Shown piece after piece: positions 48,475 through 58,178 of a stretch of 64,000 nt of DNA; position 1 is the stretch's first letter; each line of letters opens with the position of its first letter. The notes beneath the pieces were generated by a model that worked only from the letters and a program-made list of their open reading frames with translations, searched no databases and was not told where the DNA came from. Source of the DNA: Paramecium octaurelia. Taxonomy: Eukaryota; Ciliophora; Oligohymenophorea; Peniculida; Parameciidae. The position numbers and the translations under genes were made by a program. The stretch is from positions 455,505-519,504 of the forward strand of contig CAJJDP010000014.1 of assembly GCA_905182995.1 (NCBI GenBank). The letters are read 5' to 3'.

Positions 48475-48871
48475 TATTAATTATGATTAGAAATTTTAAT
48501 TCAATAAGAAGGCCCATATTATTTAAAGCAAGACTCATAAGGATTTAATTGAAAAAATGATATTAACTGTAATTATATAAAAAAATCATGGGAGACTCTT
48601 TTTATATGTTTTCTAAGGTGTGCAATATACTATTTACTCAATTATTGAGCTAGGTAGATTAAAGGTTTATGTTACCTTTTCGGCTGGACTTTTAATACAA
48701 TTAATCTATGCTTCTATTTGATTTAATTTTTCAGGACTGTTTTGAATGTACTGAATTTCTTTAAATTACTGCGAAATCATCCTCCATTTATTGCATTTTT
48801 GGTAGTTAACACCATCCCATTGTATTTAAATAAAAAATTAATTATTAATAAATAAATTAATTAATTTAAGG

Positions 48872-49428
48872 ATGTCAATGAGTGAACAGAGTAAAACAGA
48901 AAATCGGATATTTGTGACTGGATACTCAACAAAAGATAAAAATGAAGAGGATATCAAAAGCCTTTTTTCTAAGTATGGTGAAATCATTGAATTCTCTTGG
49001 AAGGGTCGTTTTTGTTTCATAGTAAAATTAGCGTCTATTTTATTAGGCTTATTCAAAAGCAGAAGAAGCTACAGAAGCTGTGAATGAAATGAATTAAAAA
49101 GATTAAGATGGCAACACTTTCGTCGTCGAGATAGCCAGAGCCAAAAAAAAAGATGGTGAATGCTACAAATGCGGAAGAATTGGACATTTGTAAATATTTG
49201 ATGAAAATTTATTAGTGCTCGAAATTGTAGATAAAAAGGAAGATCATCAAGTTCAAGTTCAAGGTATATTTAGTTATATGTAGACGTCATAAAAGAAAGG
49301 TTAAGAGACACAGAAGAAGAAGTCCATCCAGTTCATCCAGTTCTTCTTCATCATCTTCATCTAGAGATAGAAAGAAGAAATAGAAAAAACCAAAAAAAGG
49401 AAAGGAATCTTCATCATCAAGTGATTGA
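48872..49428 (+). CDS. SR splicing factor with RRM, zinc knuckle and RS tail (copy 2)
   Basis: Base-for-base repeat of the gene at 47537-48093, shifted by 1335 bp, with introns at 49022-49046, 49190-49215 and 49264-49283. It is convergent with the intact trichocyst matrix gene, 69 bp apart. Treat it as the same locus unless read depth shows otherwise. Confidence 0.6.
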
Positions 49429-49497
49429 TTTAAAAAGAATTTGGATATATATCGATGATAAAAAATTATCGTGTTTTTTTGTTGTGAATAAATCAAA

Positions 49498-50603
49498 TCA
49501 TTTTTTCAATGCTTATTCGTTGTCTCTCAAAATTTATAAAGCAGTCTTTAACGAATTCAATTAGCCTTCTCTCTTGCTTGCATTGGATCTGAAATTTGAA
49601 TCATATAAATCTTTTTGGACTCTTGTAGTTTCTAATAATTATTAAGTATTAGCTTCATTTTATTATAATTATGTATTTCTTCTTTGAGTAATTTTCTATA
49701 CAAATATATTAGAATAAGTTACTAAATCATTTTATCTATTCTTTAAAGCACTTGTAGTTTTTTGATTGTCCTATTGTAATTTGTCTCTAACAACAGTTAC
49801 TTCATTCACTAAAGAATTAAAGTTTTCTTCAACTGCTGTTTGATTTGATTCTCTATTTATTTGTCCTTCCTTGATGGATGCTATGATTTATTCAATCAAT
49901 TCAATAGCCCTTTTAGCAGTAGCTTCATCGAATCTATGAATGCTATTAATTATTATTACTTGGATGAGAATTCTAACAATAATGCCAATGGATGTGTACG
50001 ACCTAATTCTTTTTTCACTTATTTGATCATTTCTTGTTTTTCAGCTTCCTCAAGAAAAGATCCTGTATTTGAAAGAACTGCCTTTACTAATCTATCATGA
50101 ATATCTTCTAATGCTGCAAGAATCTTTGAACCAGCTGATTACTTTGTTTCCAAAGCTTAAACTTCTCTCTATCTATTATCTCTGATTTATTCCTCTCTCT
50201 GATTAATTGTTTCCAATTGTTTTTTCACAGCTACACTAGTAGAAGTAAGAGTTGAGATTGCCTAAGTGATTTCTCCAATTTTCCTGTTGTTGGTTTATAC
50301 TTCACTTGATAATGTTGCCAAATTAGCTTCTAATTACTCAATACTTGACTCAAATGCAGCCATTCTTGAAGCGTGATCTAAATTTGCTGCATTGATTTAT
50401 CCTGTTAAATCATCAACCATTTTCTATAATAATTCAAACACTCTATCCAACTATCCACCTGCCAAACTTAATTCTAATAAATCAACTAATTATGAATTAT
50501 ATTCATTTTAGTCTAATTTATTTCTTAATTTTTCAATAGCAGGGCTCTCTGTTGCAACTGCCATTGTTACTAATAGCAATACCATTAGAGTTTTAAATGT
50601 CAT
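49498..50603 (-). CDS. Trichocyst matrix protein
   Basis: Secreted core protein of the trichocyst, the crystalline extrusive organelle of Paramecium. Predicted 359 aa with one intron, 49934-49959. It starts with a signal peptide (MTFKTLMVLLLVTMAVA) and is almost entirely alpha-helical heptads rich in Gln, Glu, Leu and Ala (SSIEQLEANLATLSSEVQ, QREEQIRDNRQREVQALE). Family members are cut into two coiled-coil polypeptides that assemble as four-helix bundles. The cleavage site was not located here. Its last 153 bp are duplicated by the assembly repeat. A second member lies at 55822-56942. Confidence 0.88.
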
Positions 50604-52217
50604 TTAATCCGTTTTTATATTAATTATTAATAATCATTATTATGATGACCTTTATGCAAACTATACCAAATATTGTTTTCTCCTCAAGACCAAAGTAATA
50701 TCTATATAAAAACTTTAAAATTTTATCTCGTAATTATCTACCATCATTATTAAATTCTCTTATTAGATTTCAGTACTCTAATTCTATTTAAATTGTGTTG
50801 AATATATTAATCTTGCTCATATCTTTATAGGATTTCATTAAATATATCTAATTCTGATTTTTTATTAAATATCAAATAGTTCACTATTTTTAGTTTACTA
50901 ATTTCTATAGTTCTAACTAGTTTTCTCAAAACTAAATTAACTTTTTGTAAATAAACATAATAATATTAAAGTTCAATAGGGATCAATTGAATAAATCTAT
51001 AATCTTATACTTACTTATTGTAGCTTAGTATATTATTACTAAATTCCTACAATGGATTTAAACTTCAAAAGAACAAGCTGATATGTTTTGGAATATATGT
51101 TTAAATTTTTTAATTGCTTATTTCATCTTATTGAATTAAATATAATTCATTCTAATAATAAATAAAACTAAATAAAGCATCAATAATCAACAGAGGTTAT
51201 TTTTTTTATCTTATATTGCATATCAATTTAGTAAAATAATATTGTAGACACATAGCAATAAAAATAAATGATCCCATAAACGGATAGACTTATCTGCACT
51301 ACCGGATTTGATTTTAATGGTATCATATTTTAAAATCCTAAAACTTTAGGATTATTTTTATATCGAATGCTGCATTTCTGAAACTTTAATAATTGAAACA
51401 AATTTTTTTTCAGAATGATGAGATTATTATATTCCTAATTTAAAAAATTGAAAAATTATCTGAATTGATCTAAATTAAGTTCACAAACATAAGAACATCC
51501 CTAAATTATTGCTAATTTTATTTTTTAGTTCAATTTCTAGAATATTTGTTCTAAATTTAAGGCAATCATAGATTGTGCTTTTTTGGATAACCTCTTATTC
51601 TTCTTTCAAAATATACATAAAAAATTCAATTAATTTTGTTTAAACTAAACTCAGAAATCTTTTAATATAACATTTTTGGAACTATTATGTATTCATATTA
51701 AACTTGATTAATTCATCTATAACATTGATTATAACAATAAAATAATTTACTTTAAATATAAAAGTAATATATAAATAGTGAAAATATTTTTGTTTTGAAG
51801 GTTTTAAAATAATAATACAAACCGAGAATCAAGAATTTCTTCGAATTGTAATAAAATTTGATTAATATTTAGGATGACCAGTTTTTGGATTCATATTCAT
51901 TTCAATCACTCAACTCTATTATATTACTTCAAATTTAATCTAATTCAGGGGTAAATAATATAAAAATCGATTTCTAAACCGGAGGAATCGTTTTTTGAAT
52001 AATTTTAATTTTTTAAAGTAAATTATCAATTTAAATTAAGTTATTATCGGACCAATTAACCTACTAATGGTCATTTTAATAAAATTCCTTCATCAATTTA
52101 CCAGAAAAATGGTATTTTAGGTATTTTAGAATCATTCTTTGAAATTCTAGATATTTTTATAAAGTTTTACATGAATTTCTAAGAATTTAATAAATAATAC
52201 TAAAGACTTTACAATTT
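50604..52217. other. Gene-free 1.6-kb spacer
   Basis: The longest stretch in the window without a recognisable gene. AT-rich, no coding-like frame under the ciliate code, and no tRNA, rRNA or repeat recognised by eye. It lies upstream of the trichocyst gene and of the acylated hypothetical gene. Confidence 0.45.
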
Positions 52218-52769
52218 ATGGGTTCCAAACCATGTTGCTGCGAATCACCTAGAAACTCAATGAAAGAAATCAAAATTATAATTAACTAGATAAGCTAAGA
52301 ATTTCAGATACCAGTCAATACTCCATCAAAACCTGAACCTTTGTAAATGATGCAATCTCTTAAAGAAGAAGATGATTTTGGATTATTTTTGGTAATGGAA
52401 TAATATGAGAGACTACTAATTAAACAAAATAAAAGGAACAAGTCATATTCTCCCTCATATTAAATAAAGACTGAAACCAAAGACTTCACAACTTTATACA
52501 ACTTTAAAAAGCACTTATAAAAGTTTGATCTCAAAAAATCAAAATCTTTAACTAATTCAAAAATATCAACTGCAAGTCAAAGATCTGCAATTAAGAGTAT
52601 ACTCAAGTAGAAACTAACATAAAATTAAATATCATATAAATAATAAATTTCCGATCCACAGAGATCAATCAAAAGTGTGCATTTTGACCATGTTTTGAGT
52701 CCTAAAAATAGGATTTCAAGATAATCACAATTCGCAAAAAAGAGGATATTTATTAAGTCCTACTTTTGA
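52218..52769 (+). CDS. Hypothetical protein with MGSKPCCC start and KSVHF motif
   Basis: Intronless 183-aa frame. Met-Gly-Ser-Lys-Pro-Cys-Cys-Cys predicts N-myristoylation and palmitoylation. The middle is polar and basic. Near the C-terminus RSIKSVHFDHVLSPKNR repeats the KSVxF pattern of the genes at 4195-4899 and 9375-10040. A membrane-anchored PP1-binding adaptor would fit both features, but this is speculation. No enzyme domain. Confidence 0.6.
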
Positions 52770-53533
52770 TATCTTTAATGAATTTGTTCTACCCCTATTT
52801 AATATATGATAAGGCTAATAAATTGATGTTTCTTTCTCTTATTTAAGTAATTTTTCTCAAAATTAAAAACCATTAATTCACTCTTTAAAGTTTTTAAATT
52901 GATTAAAATATTTATTTAAACAAATTAATAACCAAATATTTCTTAAATCGAGTGATTAAAGGAGTTTTAAAACATAATACAGAGTAAACATTTTTAACAG
53001 ATAATTAATCTATACGGAACCTATAATTAGATTATTTTTATACTCTTTAATTTATTCATCATCATAGCAAAAAATATTAAAATATTGATATTATTTTTAT
53101 AAATTGAAAATTATGATTAAAAATTAAGAAGTGATTTTTCATAATTTATTAACTAATAGAATTATTGAATTTTGAATGGTATGGCTTAGAATAATAGCTA
53201 AAAAATCTTCTTAGGAAATTACATGATGATGTTGCATATTTTATTTCATAAACAATATAAAAAAAGATTAATATTAATAAAAAAACTACATTATCTACTC
53301 ATTACAGATATCATTTAAAAGGAGCAAAAAATATTGAGAAAGAATCATTTAAGTTGGTAAACAATTGTAAAAAGTAAAAAAATATCCCACGCCTTAACTT
53401 TATAAATTAAAATTTGAATTTCTAACCCAACTACTTTTTATTTTACAATTGAAGGATCGATTGTTCAATTAATACGAATTTCAGATATCATGGTTAATAT
53501 AGTATATGATTAAATTAATTAATAAATATATCT
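52770..53533. other. Gene-free spacer
   Basis: 764 bp, AT-rich, between two plus-strand genes. No frame or motif stands out. Confidence 0.45.
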
Positions 53534-54715
53534 ATGTATAGGTTTAGATAGCTTTGGAAATTTAGCACCCTCTAATTTCACAAAGGAGCTAGTGAATATT
53601 AGAATGTCTCTGAAAATGTTGTTTTGAGAGGAGTCACAATTAAAGGTAGATATAATGATTTACCTAATTTGCTGTTCTTCACAGAAGCATGTGATCCTGT
53701 TGAAAATTGGATACCATTCTTCAGTGATCCGAACAACAAAGTAGAATTCTAAATAAAATACTTAGATCCTGGATTACAGAAATGTGCATATTTTGAGTCC
53801 CAGAAATTTTGGTACATCAGATAAACATTATTCATTTGATGTTCAAGATTTAGCAAATGATGTTGTCAGATACATGTACTATAACAAAATTACCATGGCT
53901 ACATTAAGTGGACATGGATTTGGAGCTAAGGTAGCTTTGGCAGCAGGATGTTATCACCCAGAGAGGACAACTGGTGTATTTTGCATAGATTATTCTCCTA
54001 TGGATTAAAGATATCATGAAGCATTCACAGAATTCAGAGGCTACATTGCAAAGCTATCATAAATAAATACTAAAGAATTAACCAAATCATAGATTGAAAC
54101 TTATTTAAAAGACAATATTGATGTATTCAAATTGAAATAGTTAGTGTCCAAAATGGAGATCAATTTTCAGTGATAACCTTATTAAATTGCCATCTGGTTA
54201 ATGGGATTGGAAGTTTGCACTAAAATTCTTAAATGATAATGTCTCATTTAATAAAGCTGATTCCATAGCCTTCTGGCCAGTTAAAGCAGGTCTCTATACA
54301 GGCAGAGCTCACTTTGCATTTCCTGAATTCTCTAGATGGGTCCACCTTGGAACAAATACTTTACCTATGTTGAAAGTCTGTCCATAAGTGAGAGGATTTG
54401 GTCATGATGTTCATTCTGTTTAAGGTGATAACAACACATTAAATCATTGGGTTTATGAATTTGATAGTCAATCTTTTGTCTTTGCTAGTAGATTCACAAA
54501 GTAATGCAAAATTGCTATTTAGATTTTTGTCTATGTATGATGGAGTTCATTTATTATTAAAAGATAGAACCGAAGTTGGAAAAGAATTTGTTCCCTCAAT
54601 TATTTATTCAAAGAAAGACCCAAATCATATCTATTCAGACTATTCTCCTGCTCATTATTATCATAATTGGAGATTCAATAATGTCTATAAAAACTTAGAC
54701 ACACAAAATAAATGA
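53534..54715 (+). CDS. Alpha/beta hydrolase, ABHD11-like
   Basis: Predicted 367 aa with introns 53741-53765, 54140-54170 and 54501-54522. It begins with an Arg-rich amphipathic leader (MYRFRQLWKFSTLQFHKGA) compatible with mitochondrial import, as for ABHD11. LLFFTEACDPVENWIPFF and VHILSPRNFGTSD occupy the positions of the oxyanion and NHGxS loops. The nucleophile elbow reads SGHGFGAK, so Gly-His-Gly replaces the usual Gly-x-Ser-x-Gly: the Ser position is Gly. The C-terminal part contains a GFGHDVHSVQ block near the expected His. Catalysis is therefore doubtful despite the clear fold. Confidence 0.75.
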
Positions 54716-54754
54716 AAATATCAAATCAAATATATTGCATAATATCTATATCAA

Positions 54755-55454
54755 TCATTAAATCTACAAATCTATTCTAGCCAATATTGTATCATCTTAT
54801 TTTAATAGTCCATTTAATTGATCATTTTGCTTTAATGGTCCAACTCCATGAGGAGTTCCTGTTAGTACCAAATCACCTGGATTTAAAGTCATGAATTATG
54901 AAATATAACAAATTAAATCAGCAATCTTGTAATACATAGAACTTGTTTTATCCTGTTGTACAATTTTATCATTAATTCTCAATTCTAAAGTTAAATTATA
55001 AGGATCTTCAATCTTTTCCTTTCCAATCAAATTGCTAATCGGAAAGAAGAGGTCTTGTCCTTTTGATAAGTCCCAAGGAAATCCTTACTTTTTAAAATGA
55101 GCCTATAGCTCTCTATCTGTCAGATCCAAAGCAAGGAAATATCCTCCTACGTAATCTAACCAATCCTCTTTTTTAATGTTCTTCCCTTATTTACTAATCA
55201 TGAAGCCAAGCTATAATGTTAATAGTGTAAATTAATACTTCTATTTCATGATGTATTTCGTGGCCAAGTTAAGGTAACTTTAATACTTGTGGCTTATCAA
55301 CCAAAAAAATTGAAGTAAATGGTTTTTGAAATATGACAGGTTCTTTAGGTGGCTCCTCTCCTCCCATTTCCTGAACATGTTTCACATAATTTTTTCCTAC
55401 AGCCAAAATTTTAGGATTGTTAGGATTTACTATTTTCTTAAATAATTCTTCCAT
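54755..55454 (-). CDS. FAHD1: Fumarylacetoacetate hydrolase-family protein, FAHD1-like
   Basis: Mitochondrial acylpyruvase/oxaloacetate decarboxylase family. Predicted 223 aa, the FAHD1 size, with one intron, 55211-55238. Motifs: [33 protein letters not shown] with the metal-binding His/Glu pattern, [21 protein letters not shown]-type region and [17 protein letters not shown]. All landmarks of the fold are present. Start at the only suitable ATG. It is convergent with the ABHD11-like gene, 39 bp apart; both are likely mitochondrial. Confidence 0.92.
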
Positions 55455-55821
55455 TATAATTTTATTAAATTCGATTAATTATAATATTGAATAAGAAAAT
55501 TATATACTTTTTCAACTTTATATTATATAATTATTTTTCACAAATCTTAATGATAAGGTTTTATCGCTGTTTATAGGTATTACAAAATAATAAAAGTTAT
55601 TCTTTATGAGTTTTAGTGATTCATGAAATGATCAATATTTAGAAAATATTCATTTCTAGAAATACTCATAGTTTGGGTATTTGATATAGTAAAGATGAAG
55701 GTGGAAATCTATCAGTAGAACTTAAACTTTCTGAAATATTTATTCTATATAGTTTAATATTAATGTATTATAATTTCTATTAAATTTTGAGTTAATGTAG
55801 ATATAAAGAGTATTGATATAA
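55455..55821. other. Short spacer
   Basis: 367 bp between the FAHD1 start and the stop of the next minus-strand gene. AT-rich; nothing recognised. Confidence 0.4.
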
Positions 55822-56942
55822 TCAAACTCCTTTTTTTTACAAAAATTCCTCTGCTTAAGCTATTTTTTAATGATAAAGCATCATAATTTCAATGATAATC
55901 TAGTTTTCCTCGTGTCTCTTTTATTTTTCCATAACATATTTAGCCTTTTATTAGTTATAAGCATCTAAGAATAGAAAACTAATTGATTACTTTAAGTTTA
56001 TTGTAAAATTCTCTATGTATTTCCTAATATTTTCTCACATTAACTTACAACATCTTGTGCTAATTCTTTATCATCTTCTAGACTATTTAAAAATTTTAAT
56101 CTGCTATCGTATTCTTATTTTAACAGCACTTGTTCATTTAATAGATTTCTCCTATAATCAACAAAATCATTAGCTGATGTAATCTCTTGTTCTTCTAATG
56201 TTTTAATATGTTCTTATATTTTAGAAATCAATCCTTGAACTTTTCCAACAATTTCTGAAACCACTTAAGCTGCTTAATCTTCTTATGAAACCTCTAGAAT
56301 CATATAGAAATTATACCTACTTAAGAAAACACTTCTTTGTGGTCTATCATATTAGTATAGAGCGACAACTTAGAAGTATATTCTTAAGCCTCCTCCTTTT
56401 ATAAGAATGCATTTTATTCTTTGAGTTGCAGATCCCCATTAACCCACTCTAAAACATTTAATGCCTCTCTATAATCTCTTAATGCATCAATAAATAACGA
56501 ATTTGCTTCGCATCTCTATTCAGCCAGATCTTCTAATTTCATATCATTTGACTTTCTTCTCTTCTCATTCCAATTCAAATAATCAGTAGTTTAAGCAATT
56601 TTATCGTCTACTGCTTCTAAATCTTCTGAATTCTTTTGCAAAGATTCATTATTCTCTTTCATAATTCCAGTAAACGCTGCACAATCATTCAATACACCAC
56701 CTTCATATTCTTAGAATGCTTTGTCTGCCTATTCTCTAGTTGTAAAGATCTCATACTTTTCTATCTAATTCTTCATTAGCATTTTTAAGGTCCTCCAATA
56801 ATTGCAATACTGCTTAAATAGCATCTCTTGCAGTTCCTAATCCAGTTCCAGTGCTTATCAAATTTAAAAATTCAGGATTGAATTTATGTTATTACTAACA
56901 AAAGATAATTGTAATGAAAGCTAATCCTATAAGCAGTCTCAT
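55822..56942 (-). CDS. Trichocyst matrix protein (second)
   Basis: Predicted 347 aa with introns 56729-56756, 56294-56316 and 55965-55990. Signal peptide MRLLIGLAFITIIFC, then helical heptad sequence with family blocks: AVLQLLEDLKNANEELDRK near the start, EGGVLNDCAAF, DDKIAQTTDYLNWNEKRR, and near the end NAYNQQKAKYVMEKQKR and MMLYHQKIAQAEEFLQ. The 28-nt intron at 56729 explains an apparent frameshift, and the 26-nt intron at 55965 gives the conserved end. It is likely cleaved and packed into the trichocyst crystal like its neighbour at 49498-50603, from which it differs clearly in sequence. Confidence 0.85.
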
Positions 56943-57311
56943 TTCCGTTTTTATTTCCAATAATATATTATAAATTATAAGTAAGCCAACATATAAATTA
57001 ATATTATTCAATACTTTTGGAGGTCCAAGAATGTTATGATGATCAAAATTAAACTGAAATTCTCTGCCGATTATGCCAATATTACTGTAAAATAATTTAA
57101 TTATAACGTGGTCAATAAAGACAAACACTATCTGCAATTATTGATATAAATTAATTTTGAATTGAAAACTCTTTCAAAATGAGTGATGTTGAAAGCTTAT
57201 TAATAATAATTGTGTGTTCTAGTTAACTAATTGTTATGTTAGTAATTTTTTCCCTAATTTACTCCTAATTAGATTGTAAAACTTAAATTATAATTATAAA
57301 TAATTTTTAGA
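56943..57311. other. Spacer with possible 5' exon of the next gene
   Basis: Contains an ATG-initiated hydrophobic frame from 57180. A 31-nt splice could join it to the downstream gene and add about 40 residues with a TM segment. This is not certain enough to include in the gene model. Confidence 0.35.
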
Positions 57312-57703
57312 ATGGAGACACAATAAGTGTAATGGAATTATAATGAAGATTCAAGTTTTTTGGAGCCAAAATATTTCCTTATAGTTGTGTTCCTTTGCTT
57401 TATAATCTATTTTTTTTTGAAGAATAATAAAGATGACAAAGGATAACCTATTAAGGTAATTTGTTTCTGAATTCAAACAAGGATGGAGTATGGAGGAAAT
57501 TCGCTTTTTCATATTAAGAATTGATGAATACATTTGACACCTCTGAGAGGGAACTTCTCAAGCATACTTTTCATAATACTATTTTTAATACAGAAGCTTC
57601 TCGAGCCACTAATTATATAAAGAAACCTAGCAAAAAGAAAAGTAATGTGTCTTTTGCTTTAGATAAAAATGTTACTCATATGTTTTAATAAAATGGGTAT
57701 TGA
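57312..57703 (+). CDS. Small single-TM hypothetical protein
   Basis: Predicted 121 aa with one intron, 57456-57481. Residues about 20-38 are a TM helix (YFLIVVFLCFIIYFFL), flanked by Lys/Asp-rich sequence. The C-terminal tail has KKKSNVSFALDKNVTHMF, again an xVxF core with a following valine strand like those of three other hypothetical proteins here. No family recognised. It could be longer at the N-terminus if an exon at 57180 is used. Confidence 0.6.
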
Positions 57704-58178
57704 GTGTAATTATTTTCTTGTGAATTCATTAATTAAAAATGTTAAATATATTCATTAGTTATTTATTTTATTTCTTCAGGCAATTGACTCAAATAAATAC
57801 ATATTTAAATTATGATAAGTTGCTTTGAAATTATTAAAGGGATAAAAAATATTCAATTATTAAAAGAGGCTACAATATTCATCATTTGGTGCTAATACAT
57901 TATATTAATTAATTAATTTAAAATTATTATAAACACATACTTTATGCTATAAATATCTCATTTAATTACTTGACACTATTTAACATTTTATGTTAAGATT
58001 GAAATCTTAAAAATTGATGGTCATTTCTTAAATTTGACACTATAAAATAAATGATAATAACAAATCAAAAACTGAATGGAATTAAAATATTAAAATATGA
58101 AAAACAAAAAATTTCAAAATCTACATTCCGATTTAATTTGTGATTTAGTTTAAATTAATAATAAAGAAATTTAATATT
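57704..58178. other. Spacer
   Basis: 475 bp of AT-rich sequence between two plus-strand genes, presumably promoter for the kinase-like gene. Nothing specific recognised. Confidence 0.4.

Larger units (their letters stand above)
46982..49650. repeat. Exact 1334-bp direct repeat around a single N (assembly artefact)
   Basis: Bases 46982-48315 recur at 48317-49650 with no difference seen, separated by the ambiguous base at 48316. The unit holds the 3' end of the CXC gene, a small minus frame, the whole RS splicing-factor gene and the last 51 codons of a trichocyst matrix gene. The second copy starts in the middle of the CXC coding sequence, and the first copy ends in the middle of the trichocyst gene. 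These breakpoints fit unmerged contig ends, not a gene duplication. Confidence 0.9.

Noticed and set aside
46982..49650. Tandem duplication of the SR splicing-factor gene
   Set aside because: Identity over non-coding DNA, a single N at the junction and breakpoints inside two other genes point to an assembly artefact.
56729..56760. Apparent 1-bp frameshift in the second trichocyst matrix gene (four As in AGAAAAGTATGAG)
   Set aside because: A canonical 28-nt intron at 56729-56756 restores the frame without any sequence error.
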